DNA of 64,000 nucleotides from Fabrea salina (taxonomy: Eukaryota; Ciliophora; Heterotrichea; Heterotrichida; Fabreidae): contig JALIHJ010000016.1 of NCBI GenBank assembly GCA_022984795.1, positions 186,001 through 250,000 on the forward strand, given 5' to 3'. Within the stretch, counting starts at the first letter, position 1, and every line of letters starts with the position of its first letter. The notes under the pieces are model-generated. The model worked only from the letters and a program-made list of their open reading frames with translations. It searched no databases and was not told where the DNA came from. The translations under genes were made by a program, and so were the position numbers. Shown piece after piece: positions 43,830-52,439 of this stretch.

Positions 43830-44726
43830 CTAATTTTTGGTTAGTATTAAGACGAGCAAAATGGTTGCAGAGATTCCGGTGACATACATCCTTCTTTCAA
43901 AAGACTCTTCGTAAGTTTCTTTTCTTTTGGGTGGAAGTTGAATTCCTGACCTGAACTTTATGGAGTTAAGTAACTCTGGCCTTTCAACTAACTGTATTTT
44001 AAGGGGTGTTTGGGCAACTGTTTCAGGTTTGTCCAGATAGTTAAACACAGTGTCGCATACTGGTTTTGATTCTTTAAGGTGCTCTATAAGGTTGCCCGTT
44101 CTTTTTAAGAACTCAACTAGGTTTCGAAAGTTGTAGAGAGAATCTACGACATGAGGAGTTCCTTTCAAGTAGTGGAGTTCTTCTAACAAGTAGCAGTAAA
44201 CTATCAAGTCAACACTTTTAGGAGTCTCAGAAAAAAAGAAAGGCTTGTCTGAGAGTTCTTCGCTTAAAAGTTTGTGGACAGAGTTAGCTTGGATAAAGGC
44301 TTCTCGCTTTCCAGTGATGTTGTGTTGCTTCTCTAAGTGCGCGTTTAGACTTAGTCTGTTTGGCAACTTTAAGTAGTAAACTAGTTTGGACTTCCAGTCT
44401 TCAGGAGGAAGCATTTCGTGCATGAACAAAGTGGAAGGGTGGAGTCTGCTTTGGCAGAGTTCTTGCAAAAGCTCAGTCTTGTGGATTTGCTCTGTACTTA
44501 AACTGAAGTTAAAGCTAGCTGCTGAGTTTAAGAAGTTCAGAATGCGGTCTTTGGGGATCACATAGTGCTTGTAAACAATGACTGGCAAAGACCCTGCGGC
44601 TGTAGTAGAGTACTTGCAAGGAACTGAGTTGAAGTTATCTATTTGGCCTAGAACTGCCCAAGTCTGTGCCATCAAAGAAGTAATGTCGAACTTGTCTGGC
44701 TGGTAAAAGAGTGTAGCAGTCTCCAT
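43830..44726 (-). CDS. Metaxin/SAM37-like tail-anchored mitochondrial protein
   Basis: 298 residues. The N part resembles the thioredoxin/GST-type metaxin domain (TLFYQPDKFDITSLMAQTWAVLG, GSLPVIVYKHYVIPKDRILNFLNS), and the C part the helical GST-like domain (PKSVDLIVYCYLLEELHYLKGTPHVVDSLYNFRNLVEFLKRTGNLIEHL). A single hydrophobic helix closes the protein (MYVTGISATILLVLILTKN), a tail anchor for the outer mitochondrial membrane, as in metaxin 1. Metaxins belong to the SAM complex that inserts beta-barrels. Similarity is moderate, so a different GST-fold role remains possible. Start codons of this gene and RAD23 are 11 nt apart. Confidence 0.75.
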   Translation of the reverse strand: METATLFYQPDKFDITSLMAQTWAVLGQIDNFNSVPCKYSTTAAGSLPVIVYKHYVIPKDRILNFLNSAASFNFSLSTEQIHKTELLQELCQSRLHPSTLFMHEMLPPEDWKSKLVYYLKLPNRLSLNAHLEKQHNITGKREAFIQANSVHKLLSEELSDKPFFFSETPKSVDLIVYCYLLEELHYLKGTPHVVDSLYNFRNLVEFLKRTGNLIEHLKESKPVCDTVFNYLDKPETVAQTPLKIQLVERPELLNSIKFRSGIQLPPKRKETYEESFERRMYVTGISATILLVLILTKN

Positions 44727-44737
44727 GTTATACTAAA
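44727..44737. promoter_or_regulatory. 11-nt divergent promoter region
   Basis: The 11 bases GTTATACTAAA separate the metaxin-like ATG (minus) from the RAD23 ATG (plus). TATA-like in both directions (TTATA and TAGTATAAC). Confidence 0.4.
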
Positions 44738-45424
44738 ATGGAAATTAAACTAAAAGAACTGAACGGGAAAGAGTCAAACTTAACTGTAGAACCCTCCATG
44801 ACTATACTAAACTTAAAGGAAACTATAAACCAACAACTTTCTTTTCCAGTAGAACAACAAAAACTCATATACAGAGGAAGAATCCTTGAAGACGACAAAA
44901 CAATATCTGACTACCAAATCTCACAAGGCGACCCACTAGTTCTGATGACAAACAAAAAGTCCACCCAGCAAGCAGCCTTAAACAAACTAGTTAGTATGGG
45001 CTTTGAAAAAGAACAAGCTGAGGAGGCCCTGCAAAGTGCCAACAACAACTTTGACAGGGCTTTAGAAGTGCTTTCTGGAAAGGAAACAGGAACTTTTGAC
45101 TTCTTAAAAGACAACCCCCAGTTCCAAGAAATAGTTTCAGTGATCCAACAGAACCCTGAAGAGTTCGAGAATTTTCTTAACCAGCTCGAAACAGTGAACC
45201 CTGAACTCTACACCTTAATCATGGACAACCAAGAAGAGTTTCTGCAACTTATAAAAGGAGACGAAGAAGAGGGGACTCGTTTAGAACTAACCCAACAAGA
45301 AGAAAAAGACGTCAAGGACTTAACTAACTTAGGCTTCACTGTGCAACAAGCTCTCGAAGCTTACCTTTGCTGTGACAAAAACAAAGAACTTGCAGCCAAC
45401 TACTTGTTTTCCAGCATGCCTTAA
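44738..45424 (+). CDS. RAD23: RAD23 homologue (UBL-UBA-XPC-binding-UBA)
   Basis: 228 residues. Ubiquitin-like domain at 1-73 (MEIKLKELNGKESNL, LIYRGRILEDDKTISDYQI), UBA1 at about 78-115 (LVSMGFEKEQAEEALQSANNNFDRALEVL), XPC-binding (STI1-like) segment at about 120-175 (LKDNPQFQEIVSVIQQNPEEFENFLNQLETVNPELYTLI), UBA2 at the end (LTNLGFTVQQALEAYLCCDKNKELAANYLF). This is the RAD23 architecture with shortened linkers (human is over 360 residues). It shuttles ubiquitylated proteins to the proteasome and stabilises XPC/Rad4 in nucleotide excision repair. Confidence 0.94.
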   Translation: MEIKLKELNGKESNLTVEPSMTILNLKETINQQLSFPVEQQKLIYRGRILEDDKTISDYQISQGDPLVLMTNKKSTQQAALNKLVSMGFEKEQAEEALQSANNNFDRALEVLSGKETGTFDFLKDNPQFQEIVSVIQQNPEEFENFLNQLETVNPELYTLIMDNQEEFLQLIKGDEEEGTRLELTQQEEKDVKDLTNLGFTVQQALEAYLCCDKNKELAANYLFSSMP

Positions 45425-45438
45425 CTAATAATTCATTT

Positions 45439-46770
45439 ATGAGTAACCAAAAGGTGGATGTGTCTGAGTTAATTGACCTTATAGACCAACAAGACAAAGT
45501 TTCAGCTAACTCCAAAAGCGCCCTGAAAAAACGCTTGGAAACCTACGAAAGGTCAACTAAGAACCTTAAAACCCACTCAAAACACACACAAGAAAAACTC
45601 GAAAAAGAAGCTGCTTACGACTTAGCCAACACAGAAATCAGCAAGTGGCAAGAAACTGTATCCTCAAACAGGTCTGCTGCACAACTAGACTTAACTAGGA
45701 GCCAAGTTCCTCTCCCCACACTTGAAGCCATAGCCTCAGCACCTTCAGACAACCCTTTACGGGCACAAATAGACAAAGCCCTAGGAGTCAACCAAGAAGT
45801 TGAAGTCATTGACAACTCCAAAGAACGTGCTAAGAACCGCAGTGACATGTTCCATGAGTACTTGAAACAAAAACGCACTGCAAAGATCAAAAGCAAACTC
45901 TACCATAAAATCAAAAAGAAACAAAAACTCAGGAACCAAGTGCCTCTTGACGAAGAAGAACTCAAAGACAAAGAAGAAAAACTCCGCATCCAAGAAAGAA
46001 TTACTCTTAAGCACACCAAGTCTAAGTTCAAACAAAGCGTACTTAGGTACGCAAAGAACGACAAAGACAAAAGAAACGAACTCTTAGCCCAAAACGAAGC
46101 ACTCAAACAAAGAATCATGAACACTTCCAAACTCAACAGTGAAGGAGCACTTACCTTTGGATCAAGTTCAGAAGACGAAGAAGAACTCTTTGCTGAGTCT
46201 TTAGAAAACAAAGGAATTCTAGGCATGAAGTTCATGCAGAGCTCCACCAAAAGAGAAAGGGAAGAGGAAGTTCCTGAACCTGAGTCACGTTTTAAGTTCT
46301 CAGGACAAGAACAACCCAACAAAAAACCCAAACAGCAAAACCCCAAACAACAAGAACTCATCAACCAGGCTTTTGAACTAGACGAAATGGAAGAGATCGA
46401 CCAAGTAGCAGCTGAAGAATGGGCTAAAGAAGAAGAAGAGAAAAAACTCAAAGAACCCAAACTCAAAGTAGGCTGGGGTTCTTGGGCAGGAGCAGGCATA
46501 CAACCCCCCCAAACACAAACTGGGCCTAAAGTCTTCAAAACAAACAAAGTCATTCTTAACCAAGAAAGAGACAAACGCGCTGCCCAGTACTACGTCAAAG
46601 AAGTTCCTTTCCCCTACAGAAACGCCAAACAGTACGAAGCTGTCCACCGAATCCCTGTAGGCAAAGAGTGGAACTCCAGAAGAGTGCACCAGCAACTCAC
46701 AGCACCTGAAGTAATTACTCGCAGAGGAGAAATCATAGACCCTATTTCTACCGAACAAAGAACTAACTAA
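45439..46770 (+). CDS. UTP14: UTP14 homologue (small-subunit processome)
   Basis: 443 residues, shorter than yeast (about 900) and human (about 770) UTP14 but with its landmarks: an N-terminal block with TRSQVPLPTLEAIASA, a basic helical region (SKLYHKIKKKQKLRNQVPLDEEELK), the GWGSWAGAGI motif near 345, and the C-terminal VILNQERDKRAAQYYVKEVPFPYRNAKQYE, then HRIPVGKEWNSRRVHQQLTAPEVITRRGEIIDPI. It is a U3-processome factor that activates the helicase Dhr1/DHX37 in 18S rRNA maturation in the nucleolus. The central acidic linkers are reduced. Confidence 0.94.
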   Translation: MSNQKVDVSELIDLIDQQDKVSANSKSALKKRLETYERSTKNLKTHSKHTQEKLEKEAAYDLANTEISKWQETVSSNRSAAQLDLTRSQVPLPTLEAIASAPSDNPLRAQIDKALGVNQEVEVIDNSKERAKNRSDMFHEYLKQKRTAKIKSKLYHKIKKKQKLRNQVPLDEEELKDKEEKLRIQERITLKHTKSKFKQSVLRYAKNDKDKRNELLAQNEALKQRIMNTSKLNSEGALTFGSSSEDEEELFAESLENKGILGMKFMQSSTKREREEEVPEPESRFKFSGQEQPNKKPKQQNPKQQELINQAFELDEMEEIDQVAAEEWAKEEEEKKLKEPKLKVGWGSWAGAGIQPPQTQTGPKVFKTNKVILNQERDKRAAQYYVKEVPFPYRNAKQYEAVHRIPVGKEWNSRRVHQQLTAPEVITRRGEIIDPISTEQRTN

Positions 46771-46795
46771 ACCTAGAGAGTATAATATTACAAAT

Positions 46796-47506
46796 ATGAA
46801 TGGGCCTAATGAGAATCCCCAAAGTAGAAGTATTAGGAGTGCTTCGTTCTTTTTGTACGCTTCTTACACGATGTTATTAGTAATTGTGATTATATTATCC
46901 CTAACTCACCAGAAAAACGAGTGCTCCGAGTCAACAGAAATATACTTGATTTTGTACTCTGGTTCTTTGGTTTACGAATTGTTGTTGCTGAGTTCTATGC
47001 TGCCTTACCGCTTTTGCAGAGAAAACGTCAACATCCACCCTTATGTAATCAAAGCAGCTCAGCTTAGCTTTGAATGGTAAGCTTTATTTAGTTTAAGACT
47101 GGTCATAATGGTGCTGCTTGCAATTGAAGTGTTTTCTGAAGAGCAGTGTGCAAAATCCTTAGTTGGAATAGTTTCTATCATTCTGGTTTCTATTAACTGC
47201 TTGAAGTACCTTTTGTTAGCGATACTTTGCATTTGTTACTTTTCAATAATAATTCGATACTTTAGAGTCCCAGAAACCCAACCTAACCCAGTAAAGCTTA
47301 CTTAGATTTCTCCTGAACAACTGAACGAGTTCATTGACCGAGCTCCTTGTACAGTTACCTGCCCTATATGCTTGGATGAGATTTACGAAGAAGACCAGTG
47401 TGTGAAGCTTCCTTGCAAGCACACTTTCCACTATTCCTGCATTGAGTCCTGGACTTCAGTTAAGGGAAGCTGCCCTACTTGTAGAAAGAACATCCTTTCT
47501 AATTAA
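46796..47506 (+). CDS. Membrane RING-H2 E3 ubiquitin ligase, two 15-nt introns
   Basis: Exons 46796-47076, 47092-47290 and 47306-47506 give 226 residues. The unspliced frame is stopped by the TAA inside intron 1 and the TAG of intron 2. After splicing the exon joins read SFE-C-LRLVIM and QPNP|ISPEQLNEF. The protein has four hydrophobic helices (about 20-40, 50-70, 95-120, 125-150) and a C-terminal RING-H2: CPICLDEIYEEDQC..LPCKHTFHYSCIESW..CPTCRKN with all eight ligands. It is likely an E3 for ubiquitin at an internal membrane. A TATAAT element lies at 46781-46786. Two further RING-H2 genes follow directly. Confidence 0.88.
47077..47091 (+). other. 15-nt spliceosomal intron
   Basis: GTAAGCTTTATTTAG, phase 2 in the RING gene, A at position 10. 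Removes an in-frame TAA. Confidence 0.9.
47291..47305 (+). other. 15-nt spliceosomal intron
   Basis: GTAAAGCTTACTTAG, phase 0 in the RING gene, A at position 10. Removes the TAG at its own end and restores the RING reading frame. Confidence 0.92.
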
Positions 47507-47520
47507 CTAGTATAATTTAA

Positions 47521-47964
47521 ATGCTGTACTGGTGCCATGCCTGCCAAGTCCAGTTTGAAAGCCAAAGAAGTGAGGTTTGTCCAATATGCGGAAGCGAACT
47601 AATTGAGGAGGTCCTTGAGGGCCAGGAACACCCTAGGAACTTTTTGCCAGAAATGCCGAGTTTTCCATTGCATGTTGTTCTGATTACTTACTTAAGAGGC
47701 TTACCTGTGTACATAATTCTAGTAAGGTTCAGACTATCAGAGTCAAGAGGTGCTACTGAAGAAATGATCAACAAGTGTCCTATTGTGCCTCTAGAAAGTG
47801 TTCCAATCGAGTTCAGGGAGTGCAGTATATGCCAAGAAAGCCTGGACAGGAACTCCCAAATACTTATGCTGCCTTGCACACACGTGTTCCACAAAGACTG
47901 TATTGTGAACTGGCTAAGAGTGCACAACAGTTGCCCTATTTGTAGATTTTCACTCCAAATGTAA
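47521..47964 (+). CDS. RING-H2 E3 ligase with N-terminal zinc ribbon (RNF126/115-like)
   Basis: 147 residues. N-terminal zinc ribbon (WCHACQVQFESQ..VCPICGSELIEEV), a linker with a hydrophobic stretch (HVVLITYLRGLPVYIILV), and a C-terminal RING-H2 (CSICQESLDRNSQILMLPCTHVFHKDCIVNWLRVHNSCPICR). This is the RNF126/RNF115 (BCA2) layout, in which the ribbon binds ubiquitin or substrates. All zinc ligands are present. It is followed 16 nt later by a diverged copy. TATAAT at 47511-47516 precedes the ATG. Confidence 0.9.
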   Translation: MLYWCHACQVQFESQRSEVCPICGSELIEEVLEGQEHPRNFLPEMPSFPLHVVLITYLRGLPVYIILVRFRLSESRGATEEMINKCPIVPLESVPIEFRECSICQESLDRNSQILMLPCTHVFHKDCIVNWLRVHNSCPICRFSLQM

Positions 47965-47980
47965 ATACGTTTAAATTTAA

Positions 47981-48418
47981 ATGTCAGAATGGAATGCTTA
48001 CTGGTGTCATGAGTGCAGAAGGGAATTTGAGGACCAAGACCAAGAAGACTTAGTTTGCTTCTACTGCCAAAGTGAACTTATTGAAAAAATAGAACAGGGA
48101 GAACCCCACCCTAGAGAATTTGTTCCTGAAACCGAAGTGATTCAGGGGGACTTCAACATTATGCTTGTAGGAGTTGCTTTGAACCCAATTGCTAGTCCTG
48201 CAAGTTCAGAAGCTATGGAGCAGTGTCCGACTTTACACTACGAAGAAGTGCCTGAAAGGTGTTCTGAATGCTGTGTTTGTAAAAACAGTTTCGAAAAAAA
48301 CTCAAACATACTAATGCTGCCCTGCACACACATCTTCCATAAAAAATGCGTTACGGACTGGTTCAGAATCAAAAATACCTGTCCTATGTGCAGGTACTTA
48401 GTACTTGAATTACAGTAA
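47981..48418 (+). CDS. RING-H2 E3 ligase, tandem paralogue
   Basis: 145 residues, the second copy of the preceding gene: zinc ribbon (YWCHECRREFED..VCFYCQSELIEK), acidic linker starting GEPHPREFVPE (compare GQEHPRNFLPE), and RING-H2 (CCVCKNSFEKNSNILMLPCTHIFHKKCVTDWFRIKNTCPMCR). Ligands are complete. The copies are clearly diverged, so the duplication is not recent. The linker hydrophobic stretch of the first copy is weaker here. Confidence 0.9.
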   Translation: MSEWNAYWCHECRREFEDQDQEDLVCFYCQSELIEKIEQGEPHPREFVPETEVIQGDFNIMLVGVALNPIASPASSEAMEQCPTLHYEEVPERCSECCVCKNSFEKNSNILMLPCTHIFHKKCVTDWFRIKNTCPMCRYLVLELQ

Positions 48419-48427
48419 TAAGTTTAA

Positions 48428-50143
48428 ATGGACAAAATAGACCATGTGCTGTTGGACCAAGACGGAGGAAAGGAGTACCTGCTGCGCAAGTGCAGAGACA
48501 CCATTGAAGAACTAGACAAAGAACTTTCGCATGAAAAGTCTTTGCGTGTTAAGTCCGAAGAACAAAACAAAACCCTTTTCCAAGACTACAAAACCCTTGA
48601 AGAGAACTACGAACTCTTAGAAGAAAAGTTCTCTGAACTCCAGTACGACTCTTCCAACTACTTAGAAAAAACAAACCGCTTAGAACAAAAGAAAAAACAC
48701 CTCCAAAACCAAATAGACGAACTGAACCAACACCTCAGCGAACAAAAAAAGCACTACCAGGGAACTGTTGAAAGCCTTGAAAACTATATTCAAGAACTCA
48801 GAGAAGAAGTCAACAAGTACGAAACAACCACTACTGAGTGGAACCAAGCTGTAGAAACTGCTCAGAGTAAACTAAGTGCTTTCTCAGAAGAAAACCAAAA
48901 TTTGAAATCAAACCTTGAAGAGTTAACTCAAACCAACAATCAACTCTCCACACAAAACAAAGCTTTACAAAAACAAGTTTCTGAGTTAAAGCAAAAAAAC
49001 AAGTACTTAAGTGACCAAGTAAGTGAAGGTCGTTTGCAAGTTAAAAAGGCAAACACTAAGTCTTCAGAAGAAATCAAAGACTACGAAAACAAGTTAATCA
49101 TGAGTAAAAACAACATTTTGTCACTTGAAAAGCAAAACAGCAACCTTAAAAAACAACTAGAACAAGAATACAAAGAAAAAGAAAGAATACAAACTAGCTT
49201 AGAACGCAAACTCCAAAGTGTCTCTGACAACGAAAGCTACTTTAGAATTGAACTTGAAAAAACCAAAAAGTCACTTGAAGACAGAAACAAAGCACTTTCT
49301 GAACTAGAACTAGAACTCCAAAGACTCAAAACTTCTAGTTCAGAACACCACGAAAGTTTCAGTGAGTTAAAACAACACTGTGCAGCTTTGAAGTTCGAAG
49401 TTACTAAAAAGGCAGAAGAGTTAGTGTCTAAAGACCAACACATCCACCAACTCCAAGAAGAACTTACTTACCTCCAAAACACTTACCAAGAAAACACTCA
49501 CAAAGAAACCAACTTAAAAACCCAACTAAGTGAGTTAGAAAACAACTACGAACAAGAAATTCAAAAACTCAAAACTGAAAAAAACAACTTAGTTGAACAA
49601 CTCAACGCAGAAAACACCCAACTAAAAGAATACTACTACCAAATGGTTAGTTGCAAAGACGAAGAAGTCTACGAACTAAACCAAGACAGAAAAAAACTAC
49701 AAAGAATGCTTTCACAACTAGAATCTACTATAAAAGACCTAAAAAAGAACTACACTCAAGTTTTGGGAGAAAAAGAAGTCCTTTCTTTAAAAGTAAAAGA
49801 AAGCATTGAACAAGACTCTAACTTAAACCAAGTAAACGCCAAACTCCAACAAGAACTTAACGACATCTCCAGCAGTTTTTCTAGCGAAACTCAGTTTTAC
49901 AAACAACTACTTGAAAAAAAAGACCAAGAAATGGAGTACTTAAAAGAAAAGTTTGAAGAAAGACTTAAAAAACGAGTTCAGCTCAACCAAGAAAAAGTTA
50001 GTAACTGGAAAAGCAGAATCAGACAAGAACTTGACTACGTCCAACAGTCCAACCTTGACTCAGAAAAAAGCTTAAGTTCGCTTAAACACAAAGTTACAGA
50101 GTTCATTGACAGGCTAAATAAAGTTATATCTTTGATGGTTTAA
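48428..50143 (+). CDS. Long coiled-coil protein
   Basis: 571 residues, almost entirely heptad-rich coiled coil from about residue 20 to 560 (for example LRKCRDTIEELDKELSHEK, KQVSELKQKNKYLSDQV, LSQLESTIKDLKKNY). No globular domain is visible. Such proteins in ciliates are often basal-body, fibre or golgin-like structural components, but the sequence does not say which. The open frame is intact; the long open frames on the other strand are a composition effect. SRP68 begins 5 nt after its stop. Confidence 0.7.
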   Translation: MDKIDHVLLDQDGGKEYLLRKCRDTIEELDKELSHEKSLRVKSEEQNKTLFQDYKTLEENYELLEEKFSELQYDSSNYLEKTNRLEQKKKHLQNQIDELNQHLSEQKKHYQGTVESLENYIQELREEVNKYETTTTEWNQAVETAQSKLSAFSEENQNLKSNLEELTQTNNQLSTQNKALQKQVSELKQKNKYLSDQVSEGRLQVKKANTKSSEEIKDYENKLIMSKNNILSLEKQNSNLKKQLEQEYKEKERIQTSLERKLQSVSDNESYFRIELEKTKKSLEDRNKALSELELELQRLKTSSSEHHESFSELKQHCAALKFEVTKKAEELVSKDQHIHQLQEELTYLQNTYQENTHKETNLKTQLSELENNYEQEIQKLKTEKNNLVEQLNAENTQLKEYYYQMVSCKDEEVYELNQDRKKLQRMLSQLESTIKDLKKNYTQVLGEKEVLSLKVKESIEQDSNLNQVNAKLQQELNDISSSFSSETQFYKQLLEKKDQEMEYLKEKFEERLKKRVQLNQEKVSNWKSRIRQELDYVQQSNLDSEKSLSSLKHKVTEFIDRLNKVISLMV

Positions 50144-50148
50144 TAACA

Positions 50149-51651
50149 ATGGTGAAAGTAGAGATCATATCAACTGTGAAAACAGCCCAGACCCAAAACG
50201 GACTAAGGCACAACGACTACCTTAGGTACAGAAGGTACTGTGCAAAGAGACTGCGCAGACTCCGAGAAGCAGTTGACTTCATGCTAGGCAGAGGCAAGTT
50301 CGAGCACAAAGAAATCACCCCCGAACAGTGCCAGGACCCTAGGTTTTTGCAAATGCTTCTTTTCAACTCAGAAAGGGCTTGGGCTTATGCAATGCAGTTG
50401 CGACAGCACCTGTCTTCAAGCATTTCTTCAAAAACCAAAAGGCACCTTCTTACTCGTCTGCGCAAAGCTGTCAAGTGGGCAGACAAACTCGAAGAGTGCA
50501 TCAACTCTGTAGGAGACGTAAAAAGCACCTTAGAAGGACAGGCTTACCGGGCAATGATGACTGGCAACTTATACCTAGAAGAACAAGCTTGGGAAAGTGC
50601 AAGGGACCAGTTTTTGGCTGCCCAAGCTGTTTTGGGAAAGTTAAGAGAAGTGGCTGACTCAATTGAAGTAGTGGGCATTAATGAGAAACTAACCCACCTA
50701 GAACCAATGATTATGTACTGTCAACACCAACTTGGAAACGAGGTGTCTACTGAAGAACTACTAGCCCTGAGGTACTCCCAAACACCTGAAGCCCAGTTAC
50801 TAGACGCACAAATAGAGTCTTTGCTAGCAGAAGCTCGACAACAAAAACTCCAGTCTGCTGGGGAAATCACTTTCCGAGACAAAACTTACACTGTGAAGAA
50901 CGAAAAAGCCAGAACAGCCCTGCAAAAAGCCGAAGAAGTCTTTTTAGCCATGCAAAAAGTCCACAAAAAACTTGACATGTACACTGAAGCCTTTGCACAC
51001 TTTGACGAAGCAATTAAGTGGATTAAAAAAGAAAAAGACGAAAAAGCCAGTTTAGGGGACATAGGCGAAGCAAACGTCTGGGGACAGTTGTTGGAAGCTG
51101 TGCAGCAGATGAAGAAGTCCAGAATCGTTGAAAGGAACCTTCACTTAGCTGAACTCTCCATTCAAAAGTTCGACTCAAGCGAAGTAGACTCAGTCATAAA
51201 AGGAGCCAAGCCTAAAGGAAAGCCACAAGAAATCGTTAAAATTTACGACACCATTCTAAACAGCGTTAGAGAACTAGGCGACCAGGAAAAAGAAAACGAA
51301 ATCAGGGGAAAACGTGCTTACTACATGGCACTAGTTCACCTTTACAACGACAAGTTGCTAGAAGCTTACGCTCTTCTGCAGAGGTGTGCGGAACTCAACA
51401 ACACTTCCCACGAAGTAAGGGAATTGATGGTAAAACTCCAAGCAGGTCTAGCTATAAGGGGAAGCCCACCTGACATTTCTAAACTCAGTCTCACTGAACA
51501 AACACACTTATTCCCTCCTAGTCTAGAACCTGTGCAGTGCAAACCAGTCTTTTTCGACTTGGCTTTTGACTCCATTGAGTACCCCAACTTGCAAGACCGC
51601 ATCAAGCCCAAAGGAATTTTCTCAACTATTAAAGGATTTTTTGGTAGGTAA
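50149..51651 (+). CDS. SRP68: Signal recognition particle subunit SRP68
   Basis: 500 residues. The N-terminal RNA-binding region is clear: VKTAQTQNGLRHNDYLRYRRYCAKRLRRLREAVDFMLGRGKFEHKEITPE, then LLFNSERAWAYAMQLRQ and SSKTKRHLLTRLRKAVKWADKLEECI, followed by TPR-like helices and the C-terminal SRP72-binding part (SLEPVQCKPVFFDLAFDSIEYPNLQDRI). SRP68 pairs with SRP72 on 7S RNA and bends it for cotranslational targeting. It is shorter than human SRP68 (about 627) through small linkers. Complete. Confidence 0.94.
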   Translation: MVKVEIISTVKTAQTQNGLRHNDYLRYRRYCAKRLRRLREAVDFMLGRGKFEHKEITPEQCQDPRFLQMLLFNSERAWAYAMQLRQHLSSSISSKTKRHLLTRLRKAVKWADKLEECINSVGDVKSTLEGQAYRAMMTGNLYLEEQAWESARDQFLAAQAVLGKLREVADSIEVVGINEKLTHLEPMIMYCQHQLGNEVSTEELLALRYSQTPEAQLLDAQIESLLAEARQQKLQSAGEITFRDKTYTVKNEKARTALQKAEEVFLAMQKVHKKLDMYTEAFAHFDEAIKWIKKEKDEKASLGDIGEANVWGQLLEAVQQMKKSRIVERNLHLAELSIQKFDSSEVDSVIKGAKPKGKPQEIVKIYDTILNSVRELGDQEKENEIRGKRAYYMALVHLYNDKLLEAYALLQRCAELNNTSHEVRELMVKLQAGLAIRGSPPDISKLSLTEQTHLFPPSLEPVQCKPVFFDLAFDSIEYPNLQDRIKPKGIFSTIKGFFGR

Positions 51652-51656
51652 ATAAA

Positions 51657-51794
51657 ATGGATAAAAAGTACCTGCAACCCCCTAAAGAACCCAAACAGCC
51701 ACGAGTAGGTCCTCAGTACCAAGCACAAATACCCCCTATGCAAAGAGACTCACAGCCCTTGAAAAGGCAACGAAATAACACTTCTAACCATTAA
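51657..51794 (+). CDS. Microprotein (45 aa) with ELM2-like motif
   Basis: A short frame not long enough to be picked up by length filters: ATG 51657, TAA 51792-51794, five bases after SRP68. It encodes a Pro/Gln/Lys-rich peptide containing RVGPQYQAQIPPM (residues 16-28). That matches the first strand of ELM2 domains (IxVGxxYQAxIP), which recruit histone deacetylases. The codon use and complete frame resemble coding sequence. The stop overlaps the stop of the convergent ING gene by 4 nt. Whether it is a real protein depends on expression; the motif match is from memory of the family pattern. Confidence 0.5.
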   Translation: MDKKYLQPPKEPKQPRVGPQYQAQIPPMQRDSQPLKRQRNNTSNH

Positions 51795-52414
51795 GTATAT
51801 CTTTTGTCATTAAGGCAGTCAGGGCAGTACCAGTGACCTTTAGGTTTGCTAACGAGTCCAACACACTCAAAATGAAACCACTCTCTAGGACACCTAGGAT
51901 TGTCACAAGCCACCATGTCTCCGTAAGAAGGCTTCATGCAGTAGCAGTACTTCTTTTCTGACTCATCCCCCATCTGCATGTCGTCTTCTTCTTCTCCGTA
52001 GATCATTGAGATTTCTTCAATGAAGTTAGACCCTAAAGACTGCATTCGGTCGCCTCTCTTTTTGACTCTTGAGTAGTCTTCTTCAGCATCTACTTTTAGT
52101 TTCTTTTTGAACTGTTCTAAGTCAATGTTGAGTTTGCTCATCTGTTCTTCAACCATCTCGATGAGTTGTTTTGAGATAACTATTTTTTCGTCTGAAAGGT
52201 CAAGGGCTTCTTTCTGTTTTTCTTGGATTTTCTGGAGCAGCTCGTTGTTTTCTTGTTTCGAAGAAATTGACGCAAAGTAAGCTGAAGTCAAAGAATTCAG
52301 CTCGTGTGTTAACTCTTGGACTTTGTCGTCAAGCAGTCTTATGAGTTCAAGTGACCTCACTGTTTCACTGGGCAAGTAAGCCACGTTTTGTATGTAATCT
52401 TCTAAAAATGACAT
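51791..52414 (-). CDS. ING-family PHD-finger protein
   Basis: 207 residues. N-terminal ING helical domain (residues 1-110: FLEDYIQNVAYLPSETVRSLELIRLLDDKVQEL) and a C-terminal PHD finger (YCYCMKPSYGDMVACDNPRCPREWFHFECVGL..KGHWYCPDC) with all C4HC3 ligands. This PHD type reads H3K4 methylation and places histone acetyltransferase or deacetylase complexes on chromatin (for example NuA4 and Sin3/HDAC types). The layout is the standard ING length. The MYST acetyltransferase at 32.4-33.6 kb could be its partner, an inference only. Confidence 0.93.
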   Translation of the reverse strand: MSFLEDYIQNVAYLPSETVRSLELIRLLDDKVQELTHELNSLTSAYFASISSKQENNELLQKIQEKQKEALDLSDEKIVISKQLIEMVEEQMSKLNIDLEQFKKKLKVDAEEDYSRVKKRGDRMQSLGSNFIEEISMIYGEEEDDMQMGDESEKKYCYCMKPSYGDMVACDNPRCPREWFHFECVGLVSKPKGHWYCPDCLNDKRYT

Positions 52415-52439
52415 ATTACCTTAAAGGGTTAAAGTTAAT

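Noticed and set aside
45900-46574. 224-residue open frame on the minus strand within UTP14
   Set aside because: Ser/Leu-rich antisense shadow of the Lys/Glu-rich UTP14 frame. The same holds for other long antisense frames in coiled-coil genes such as 42364-42900.
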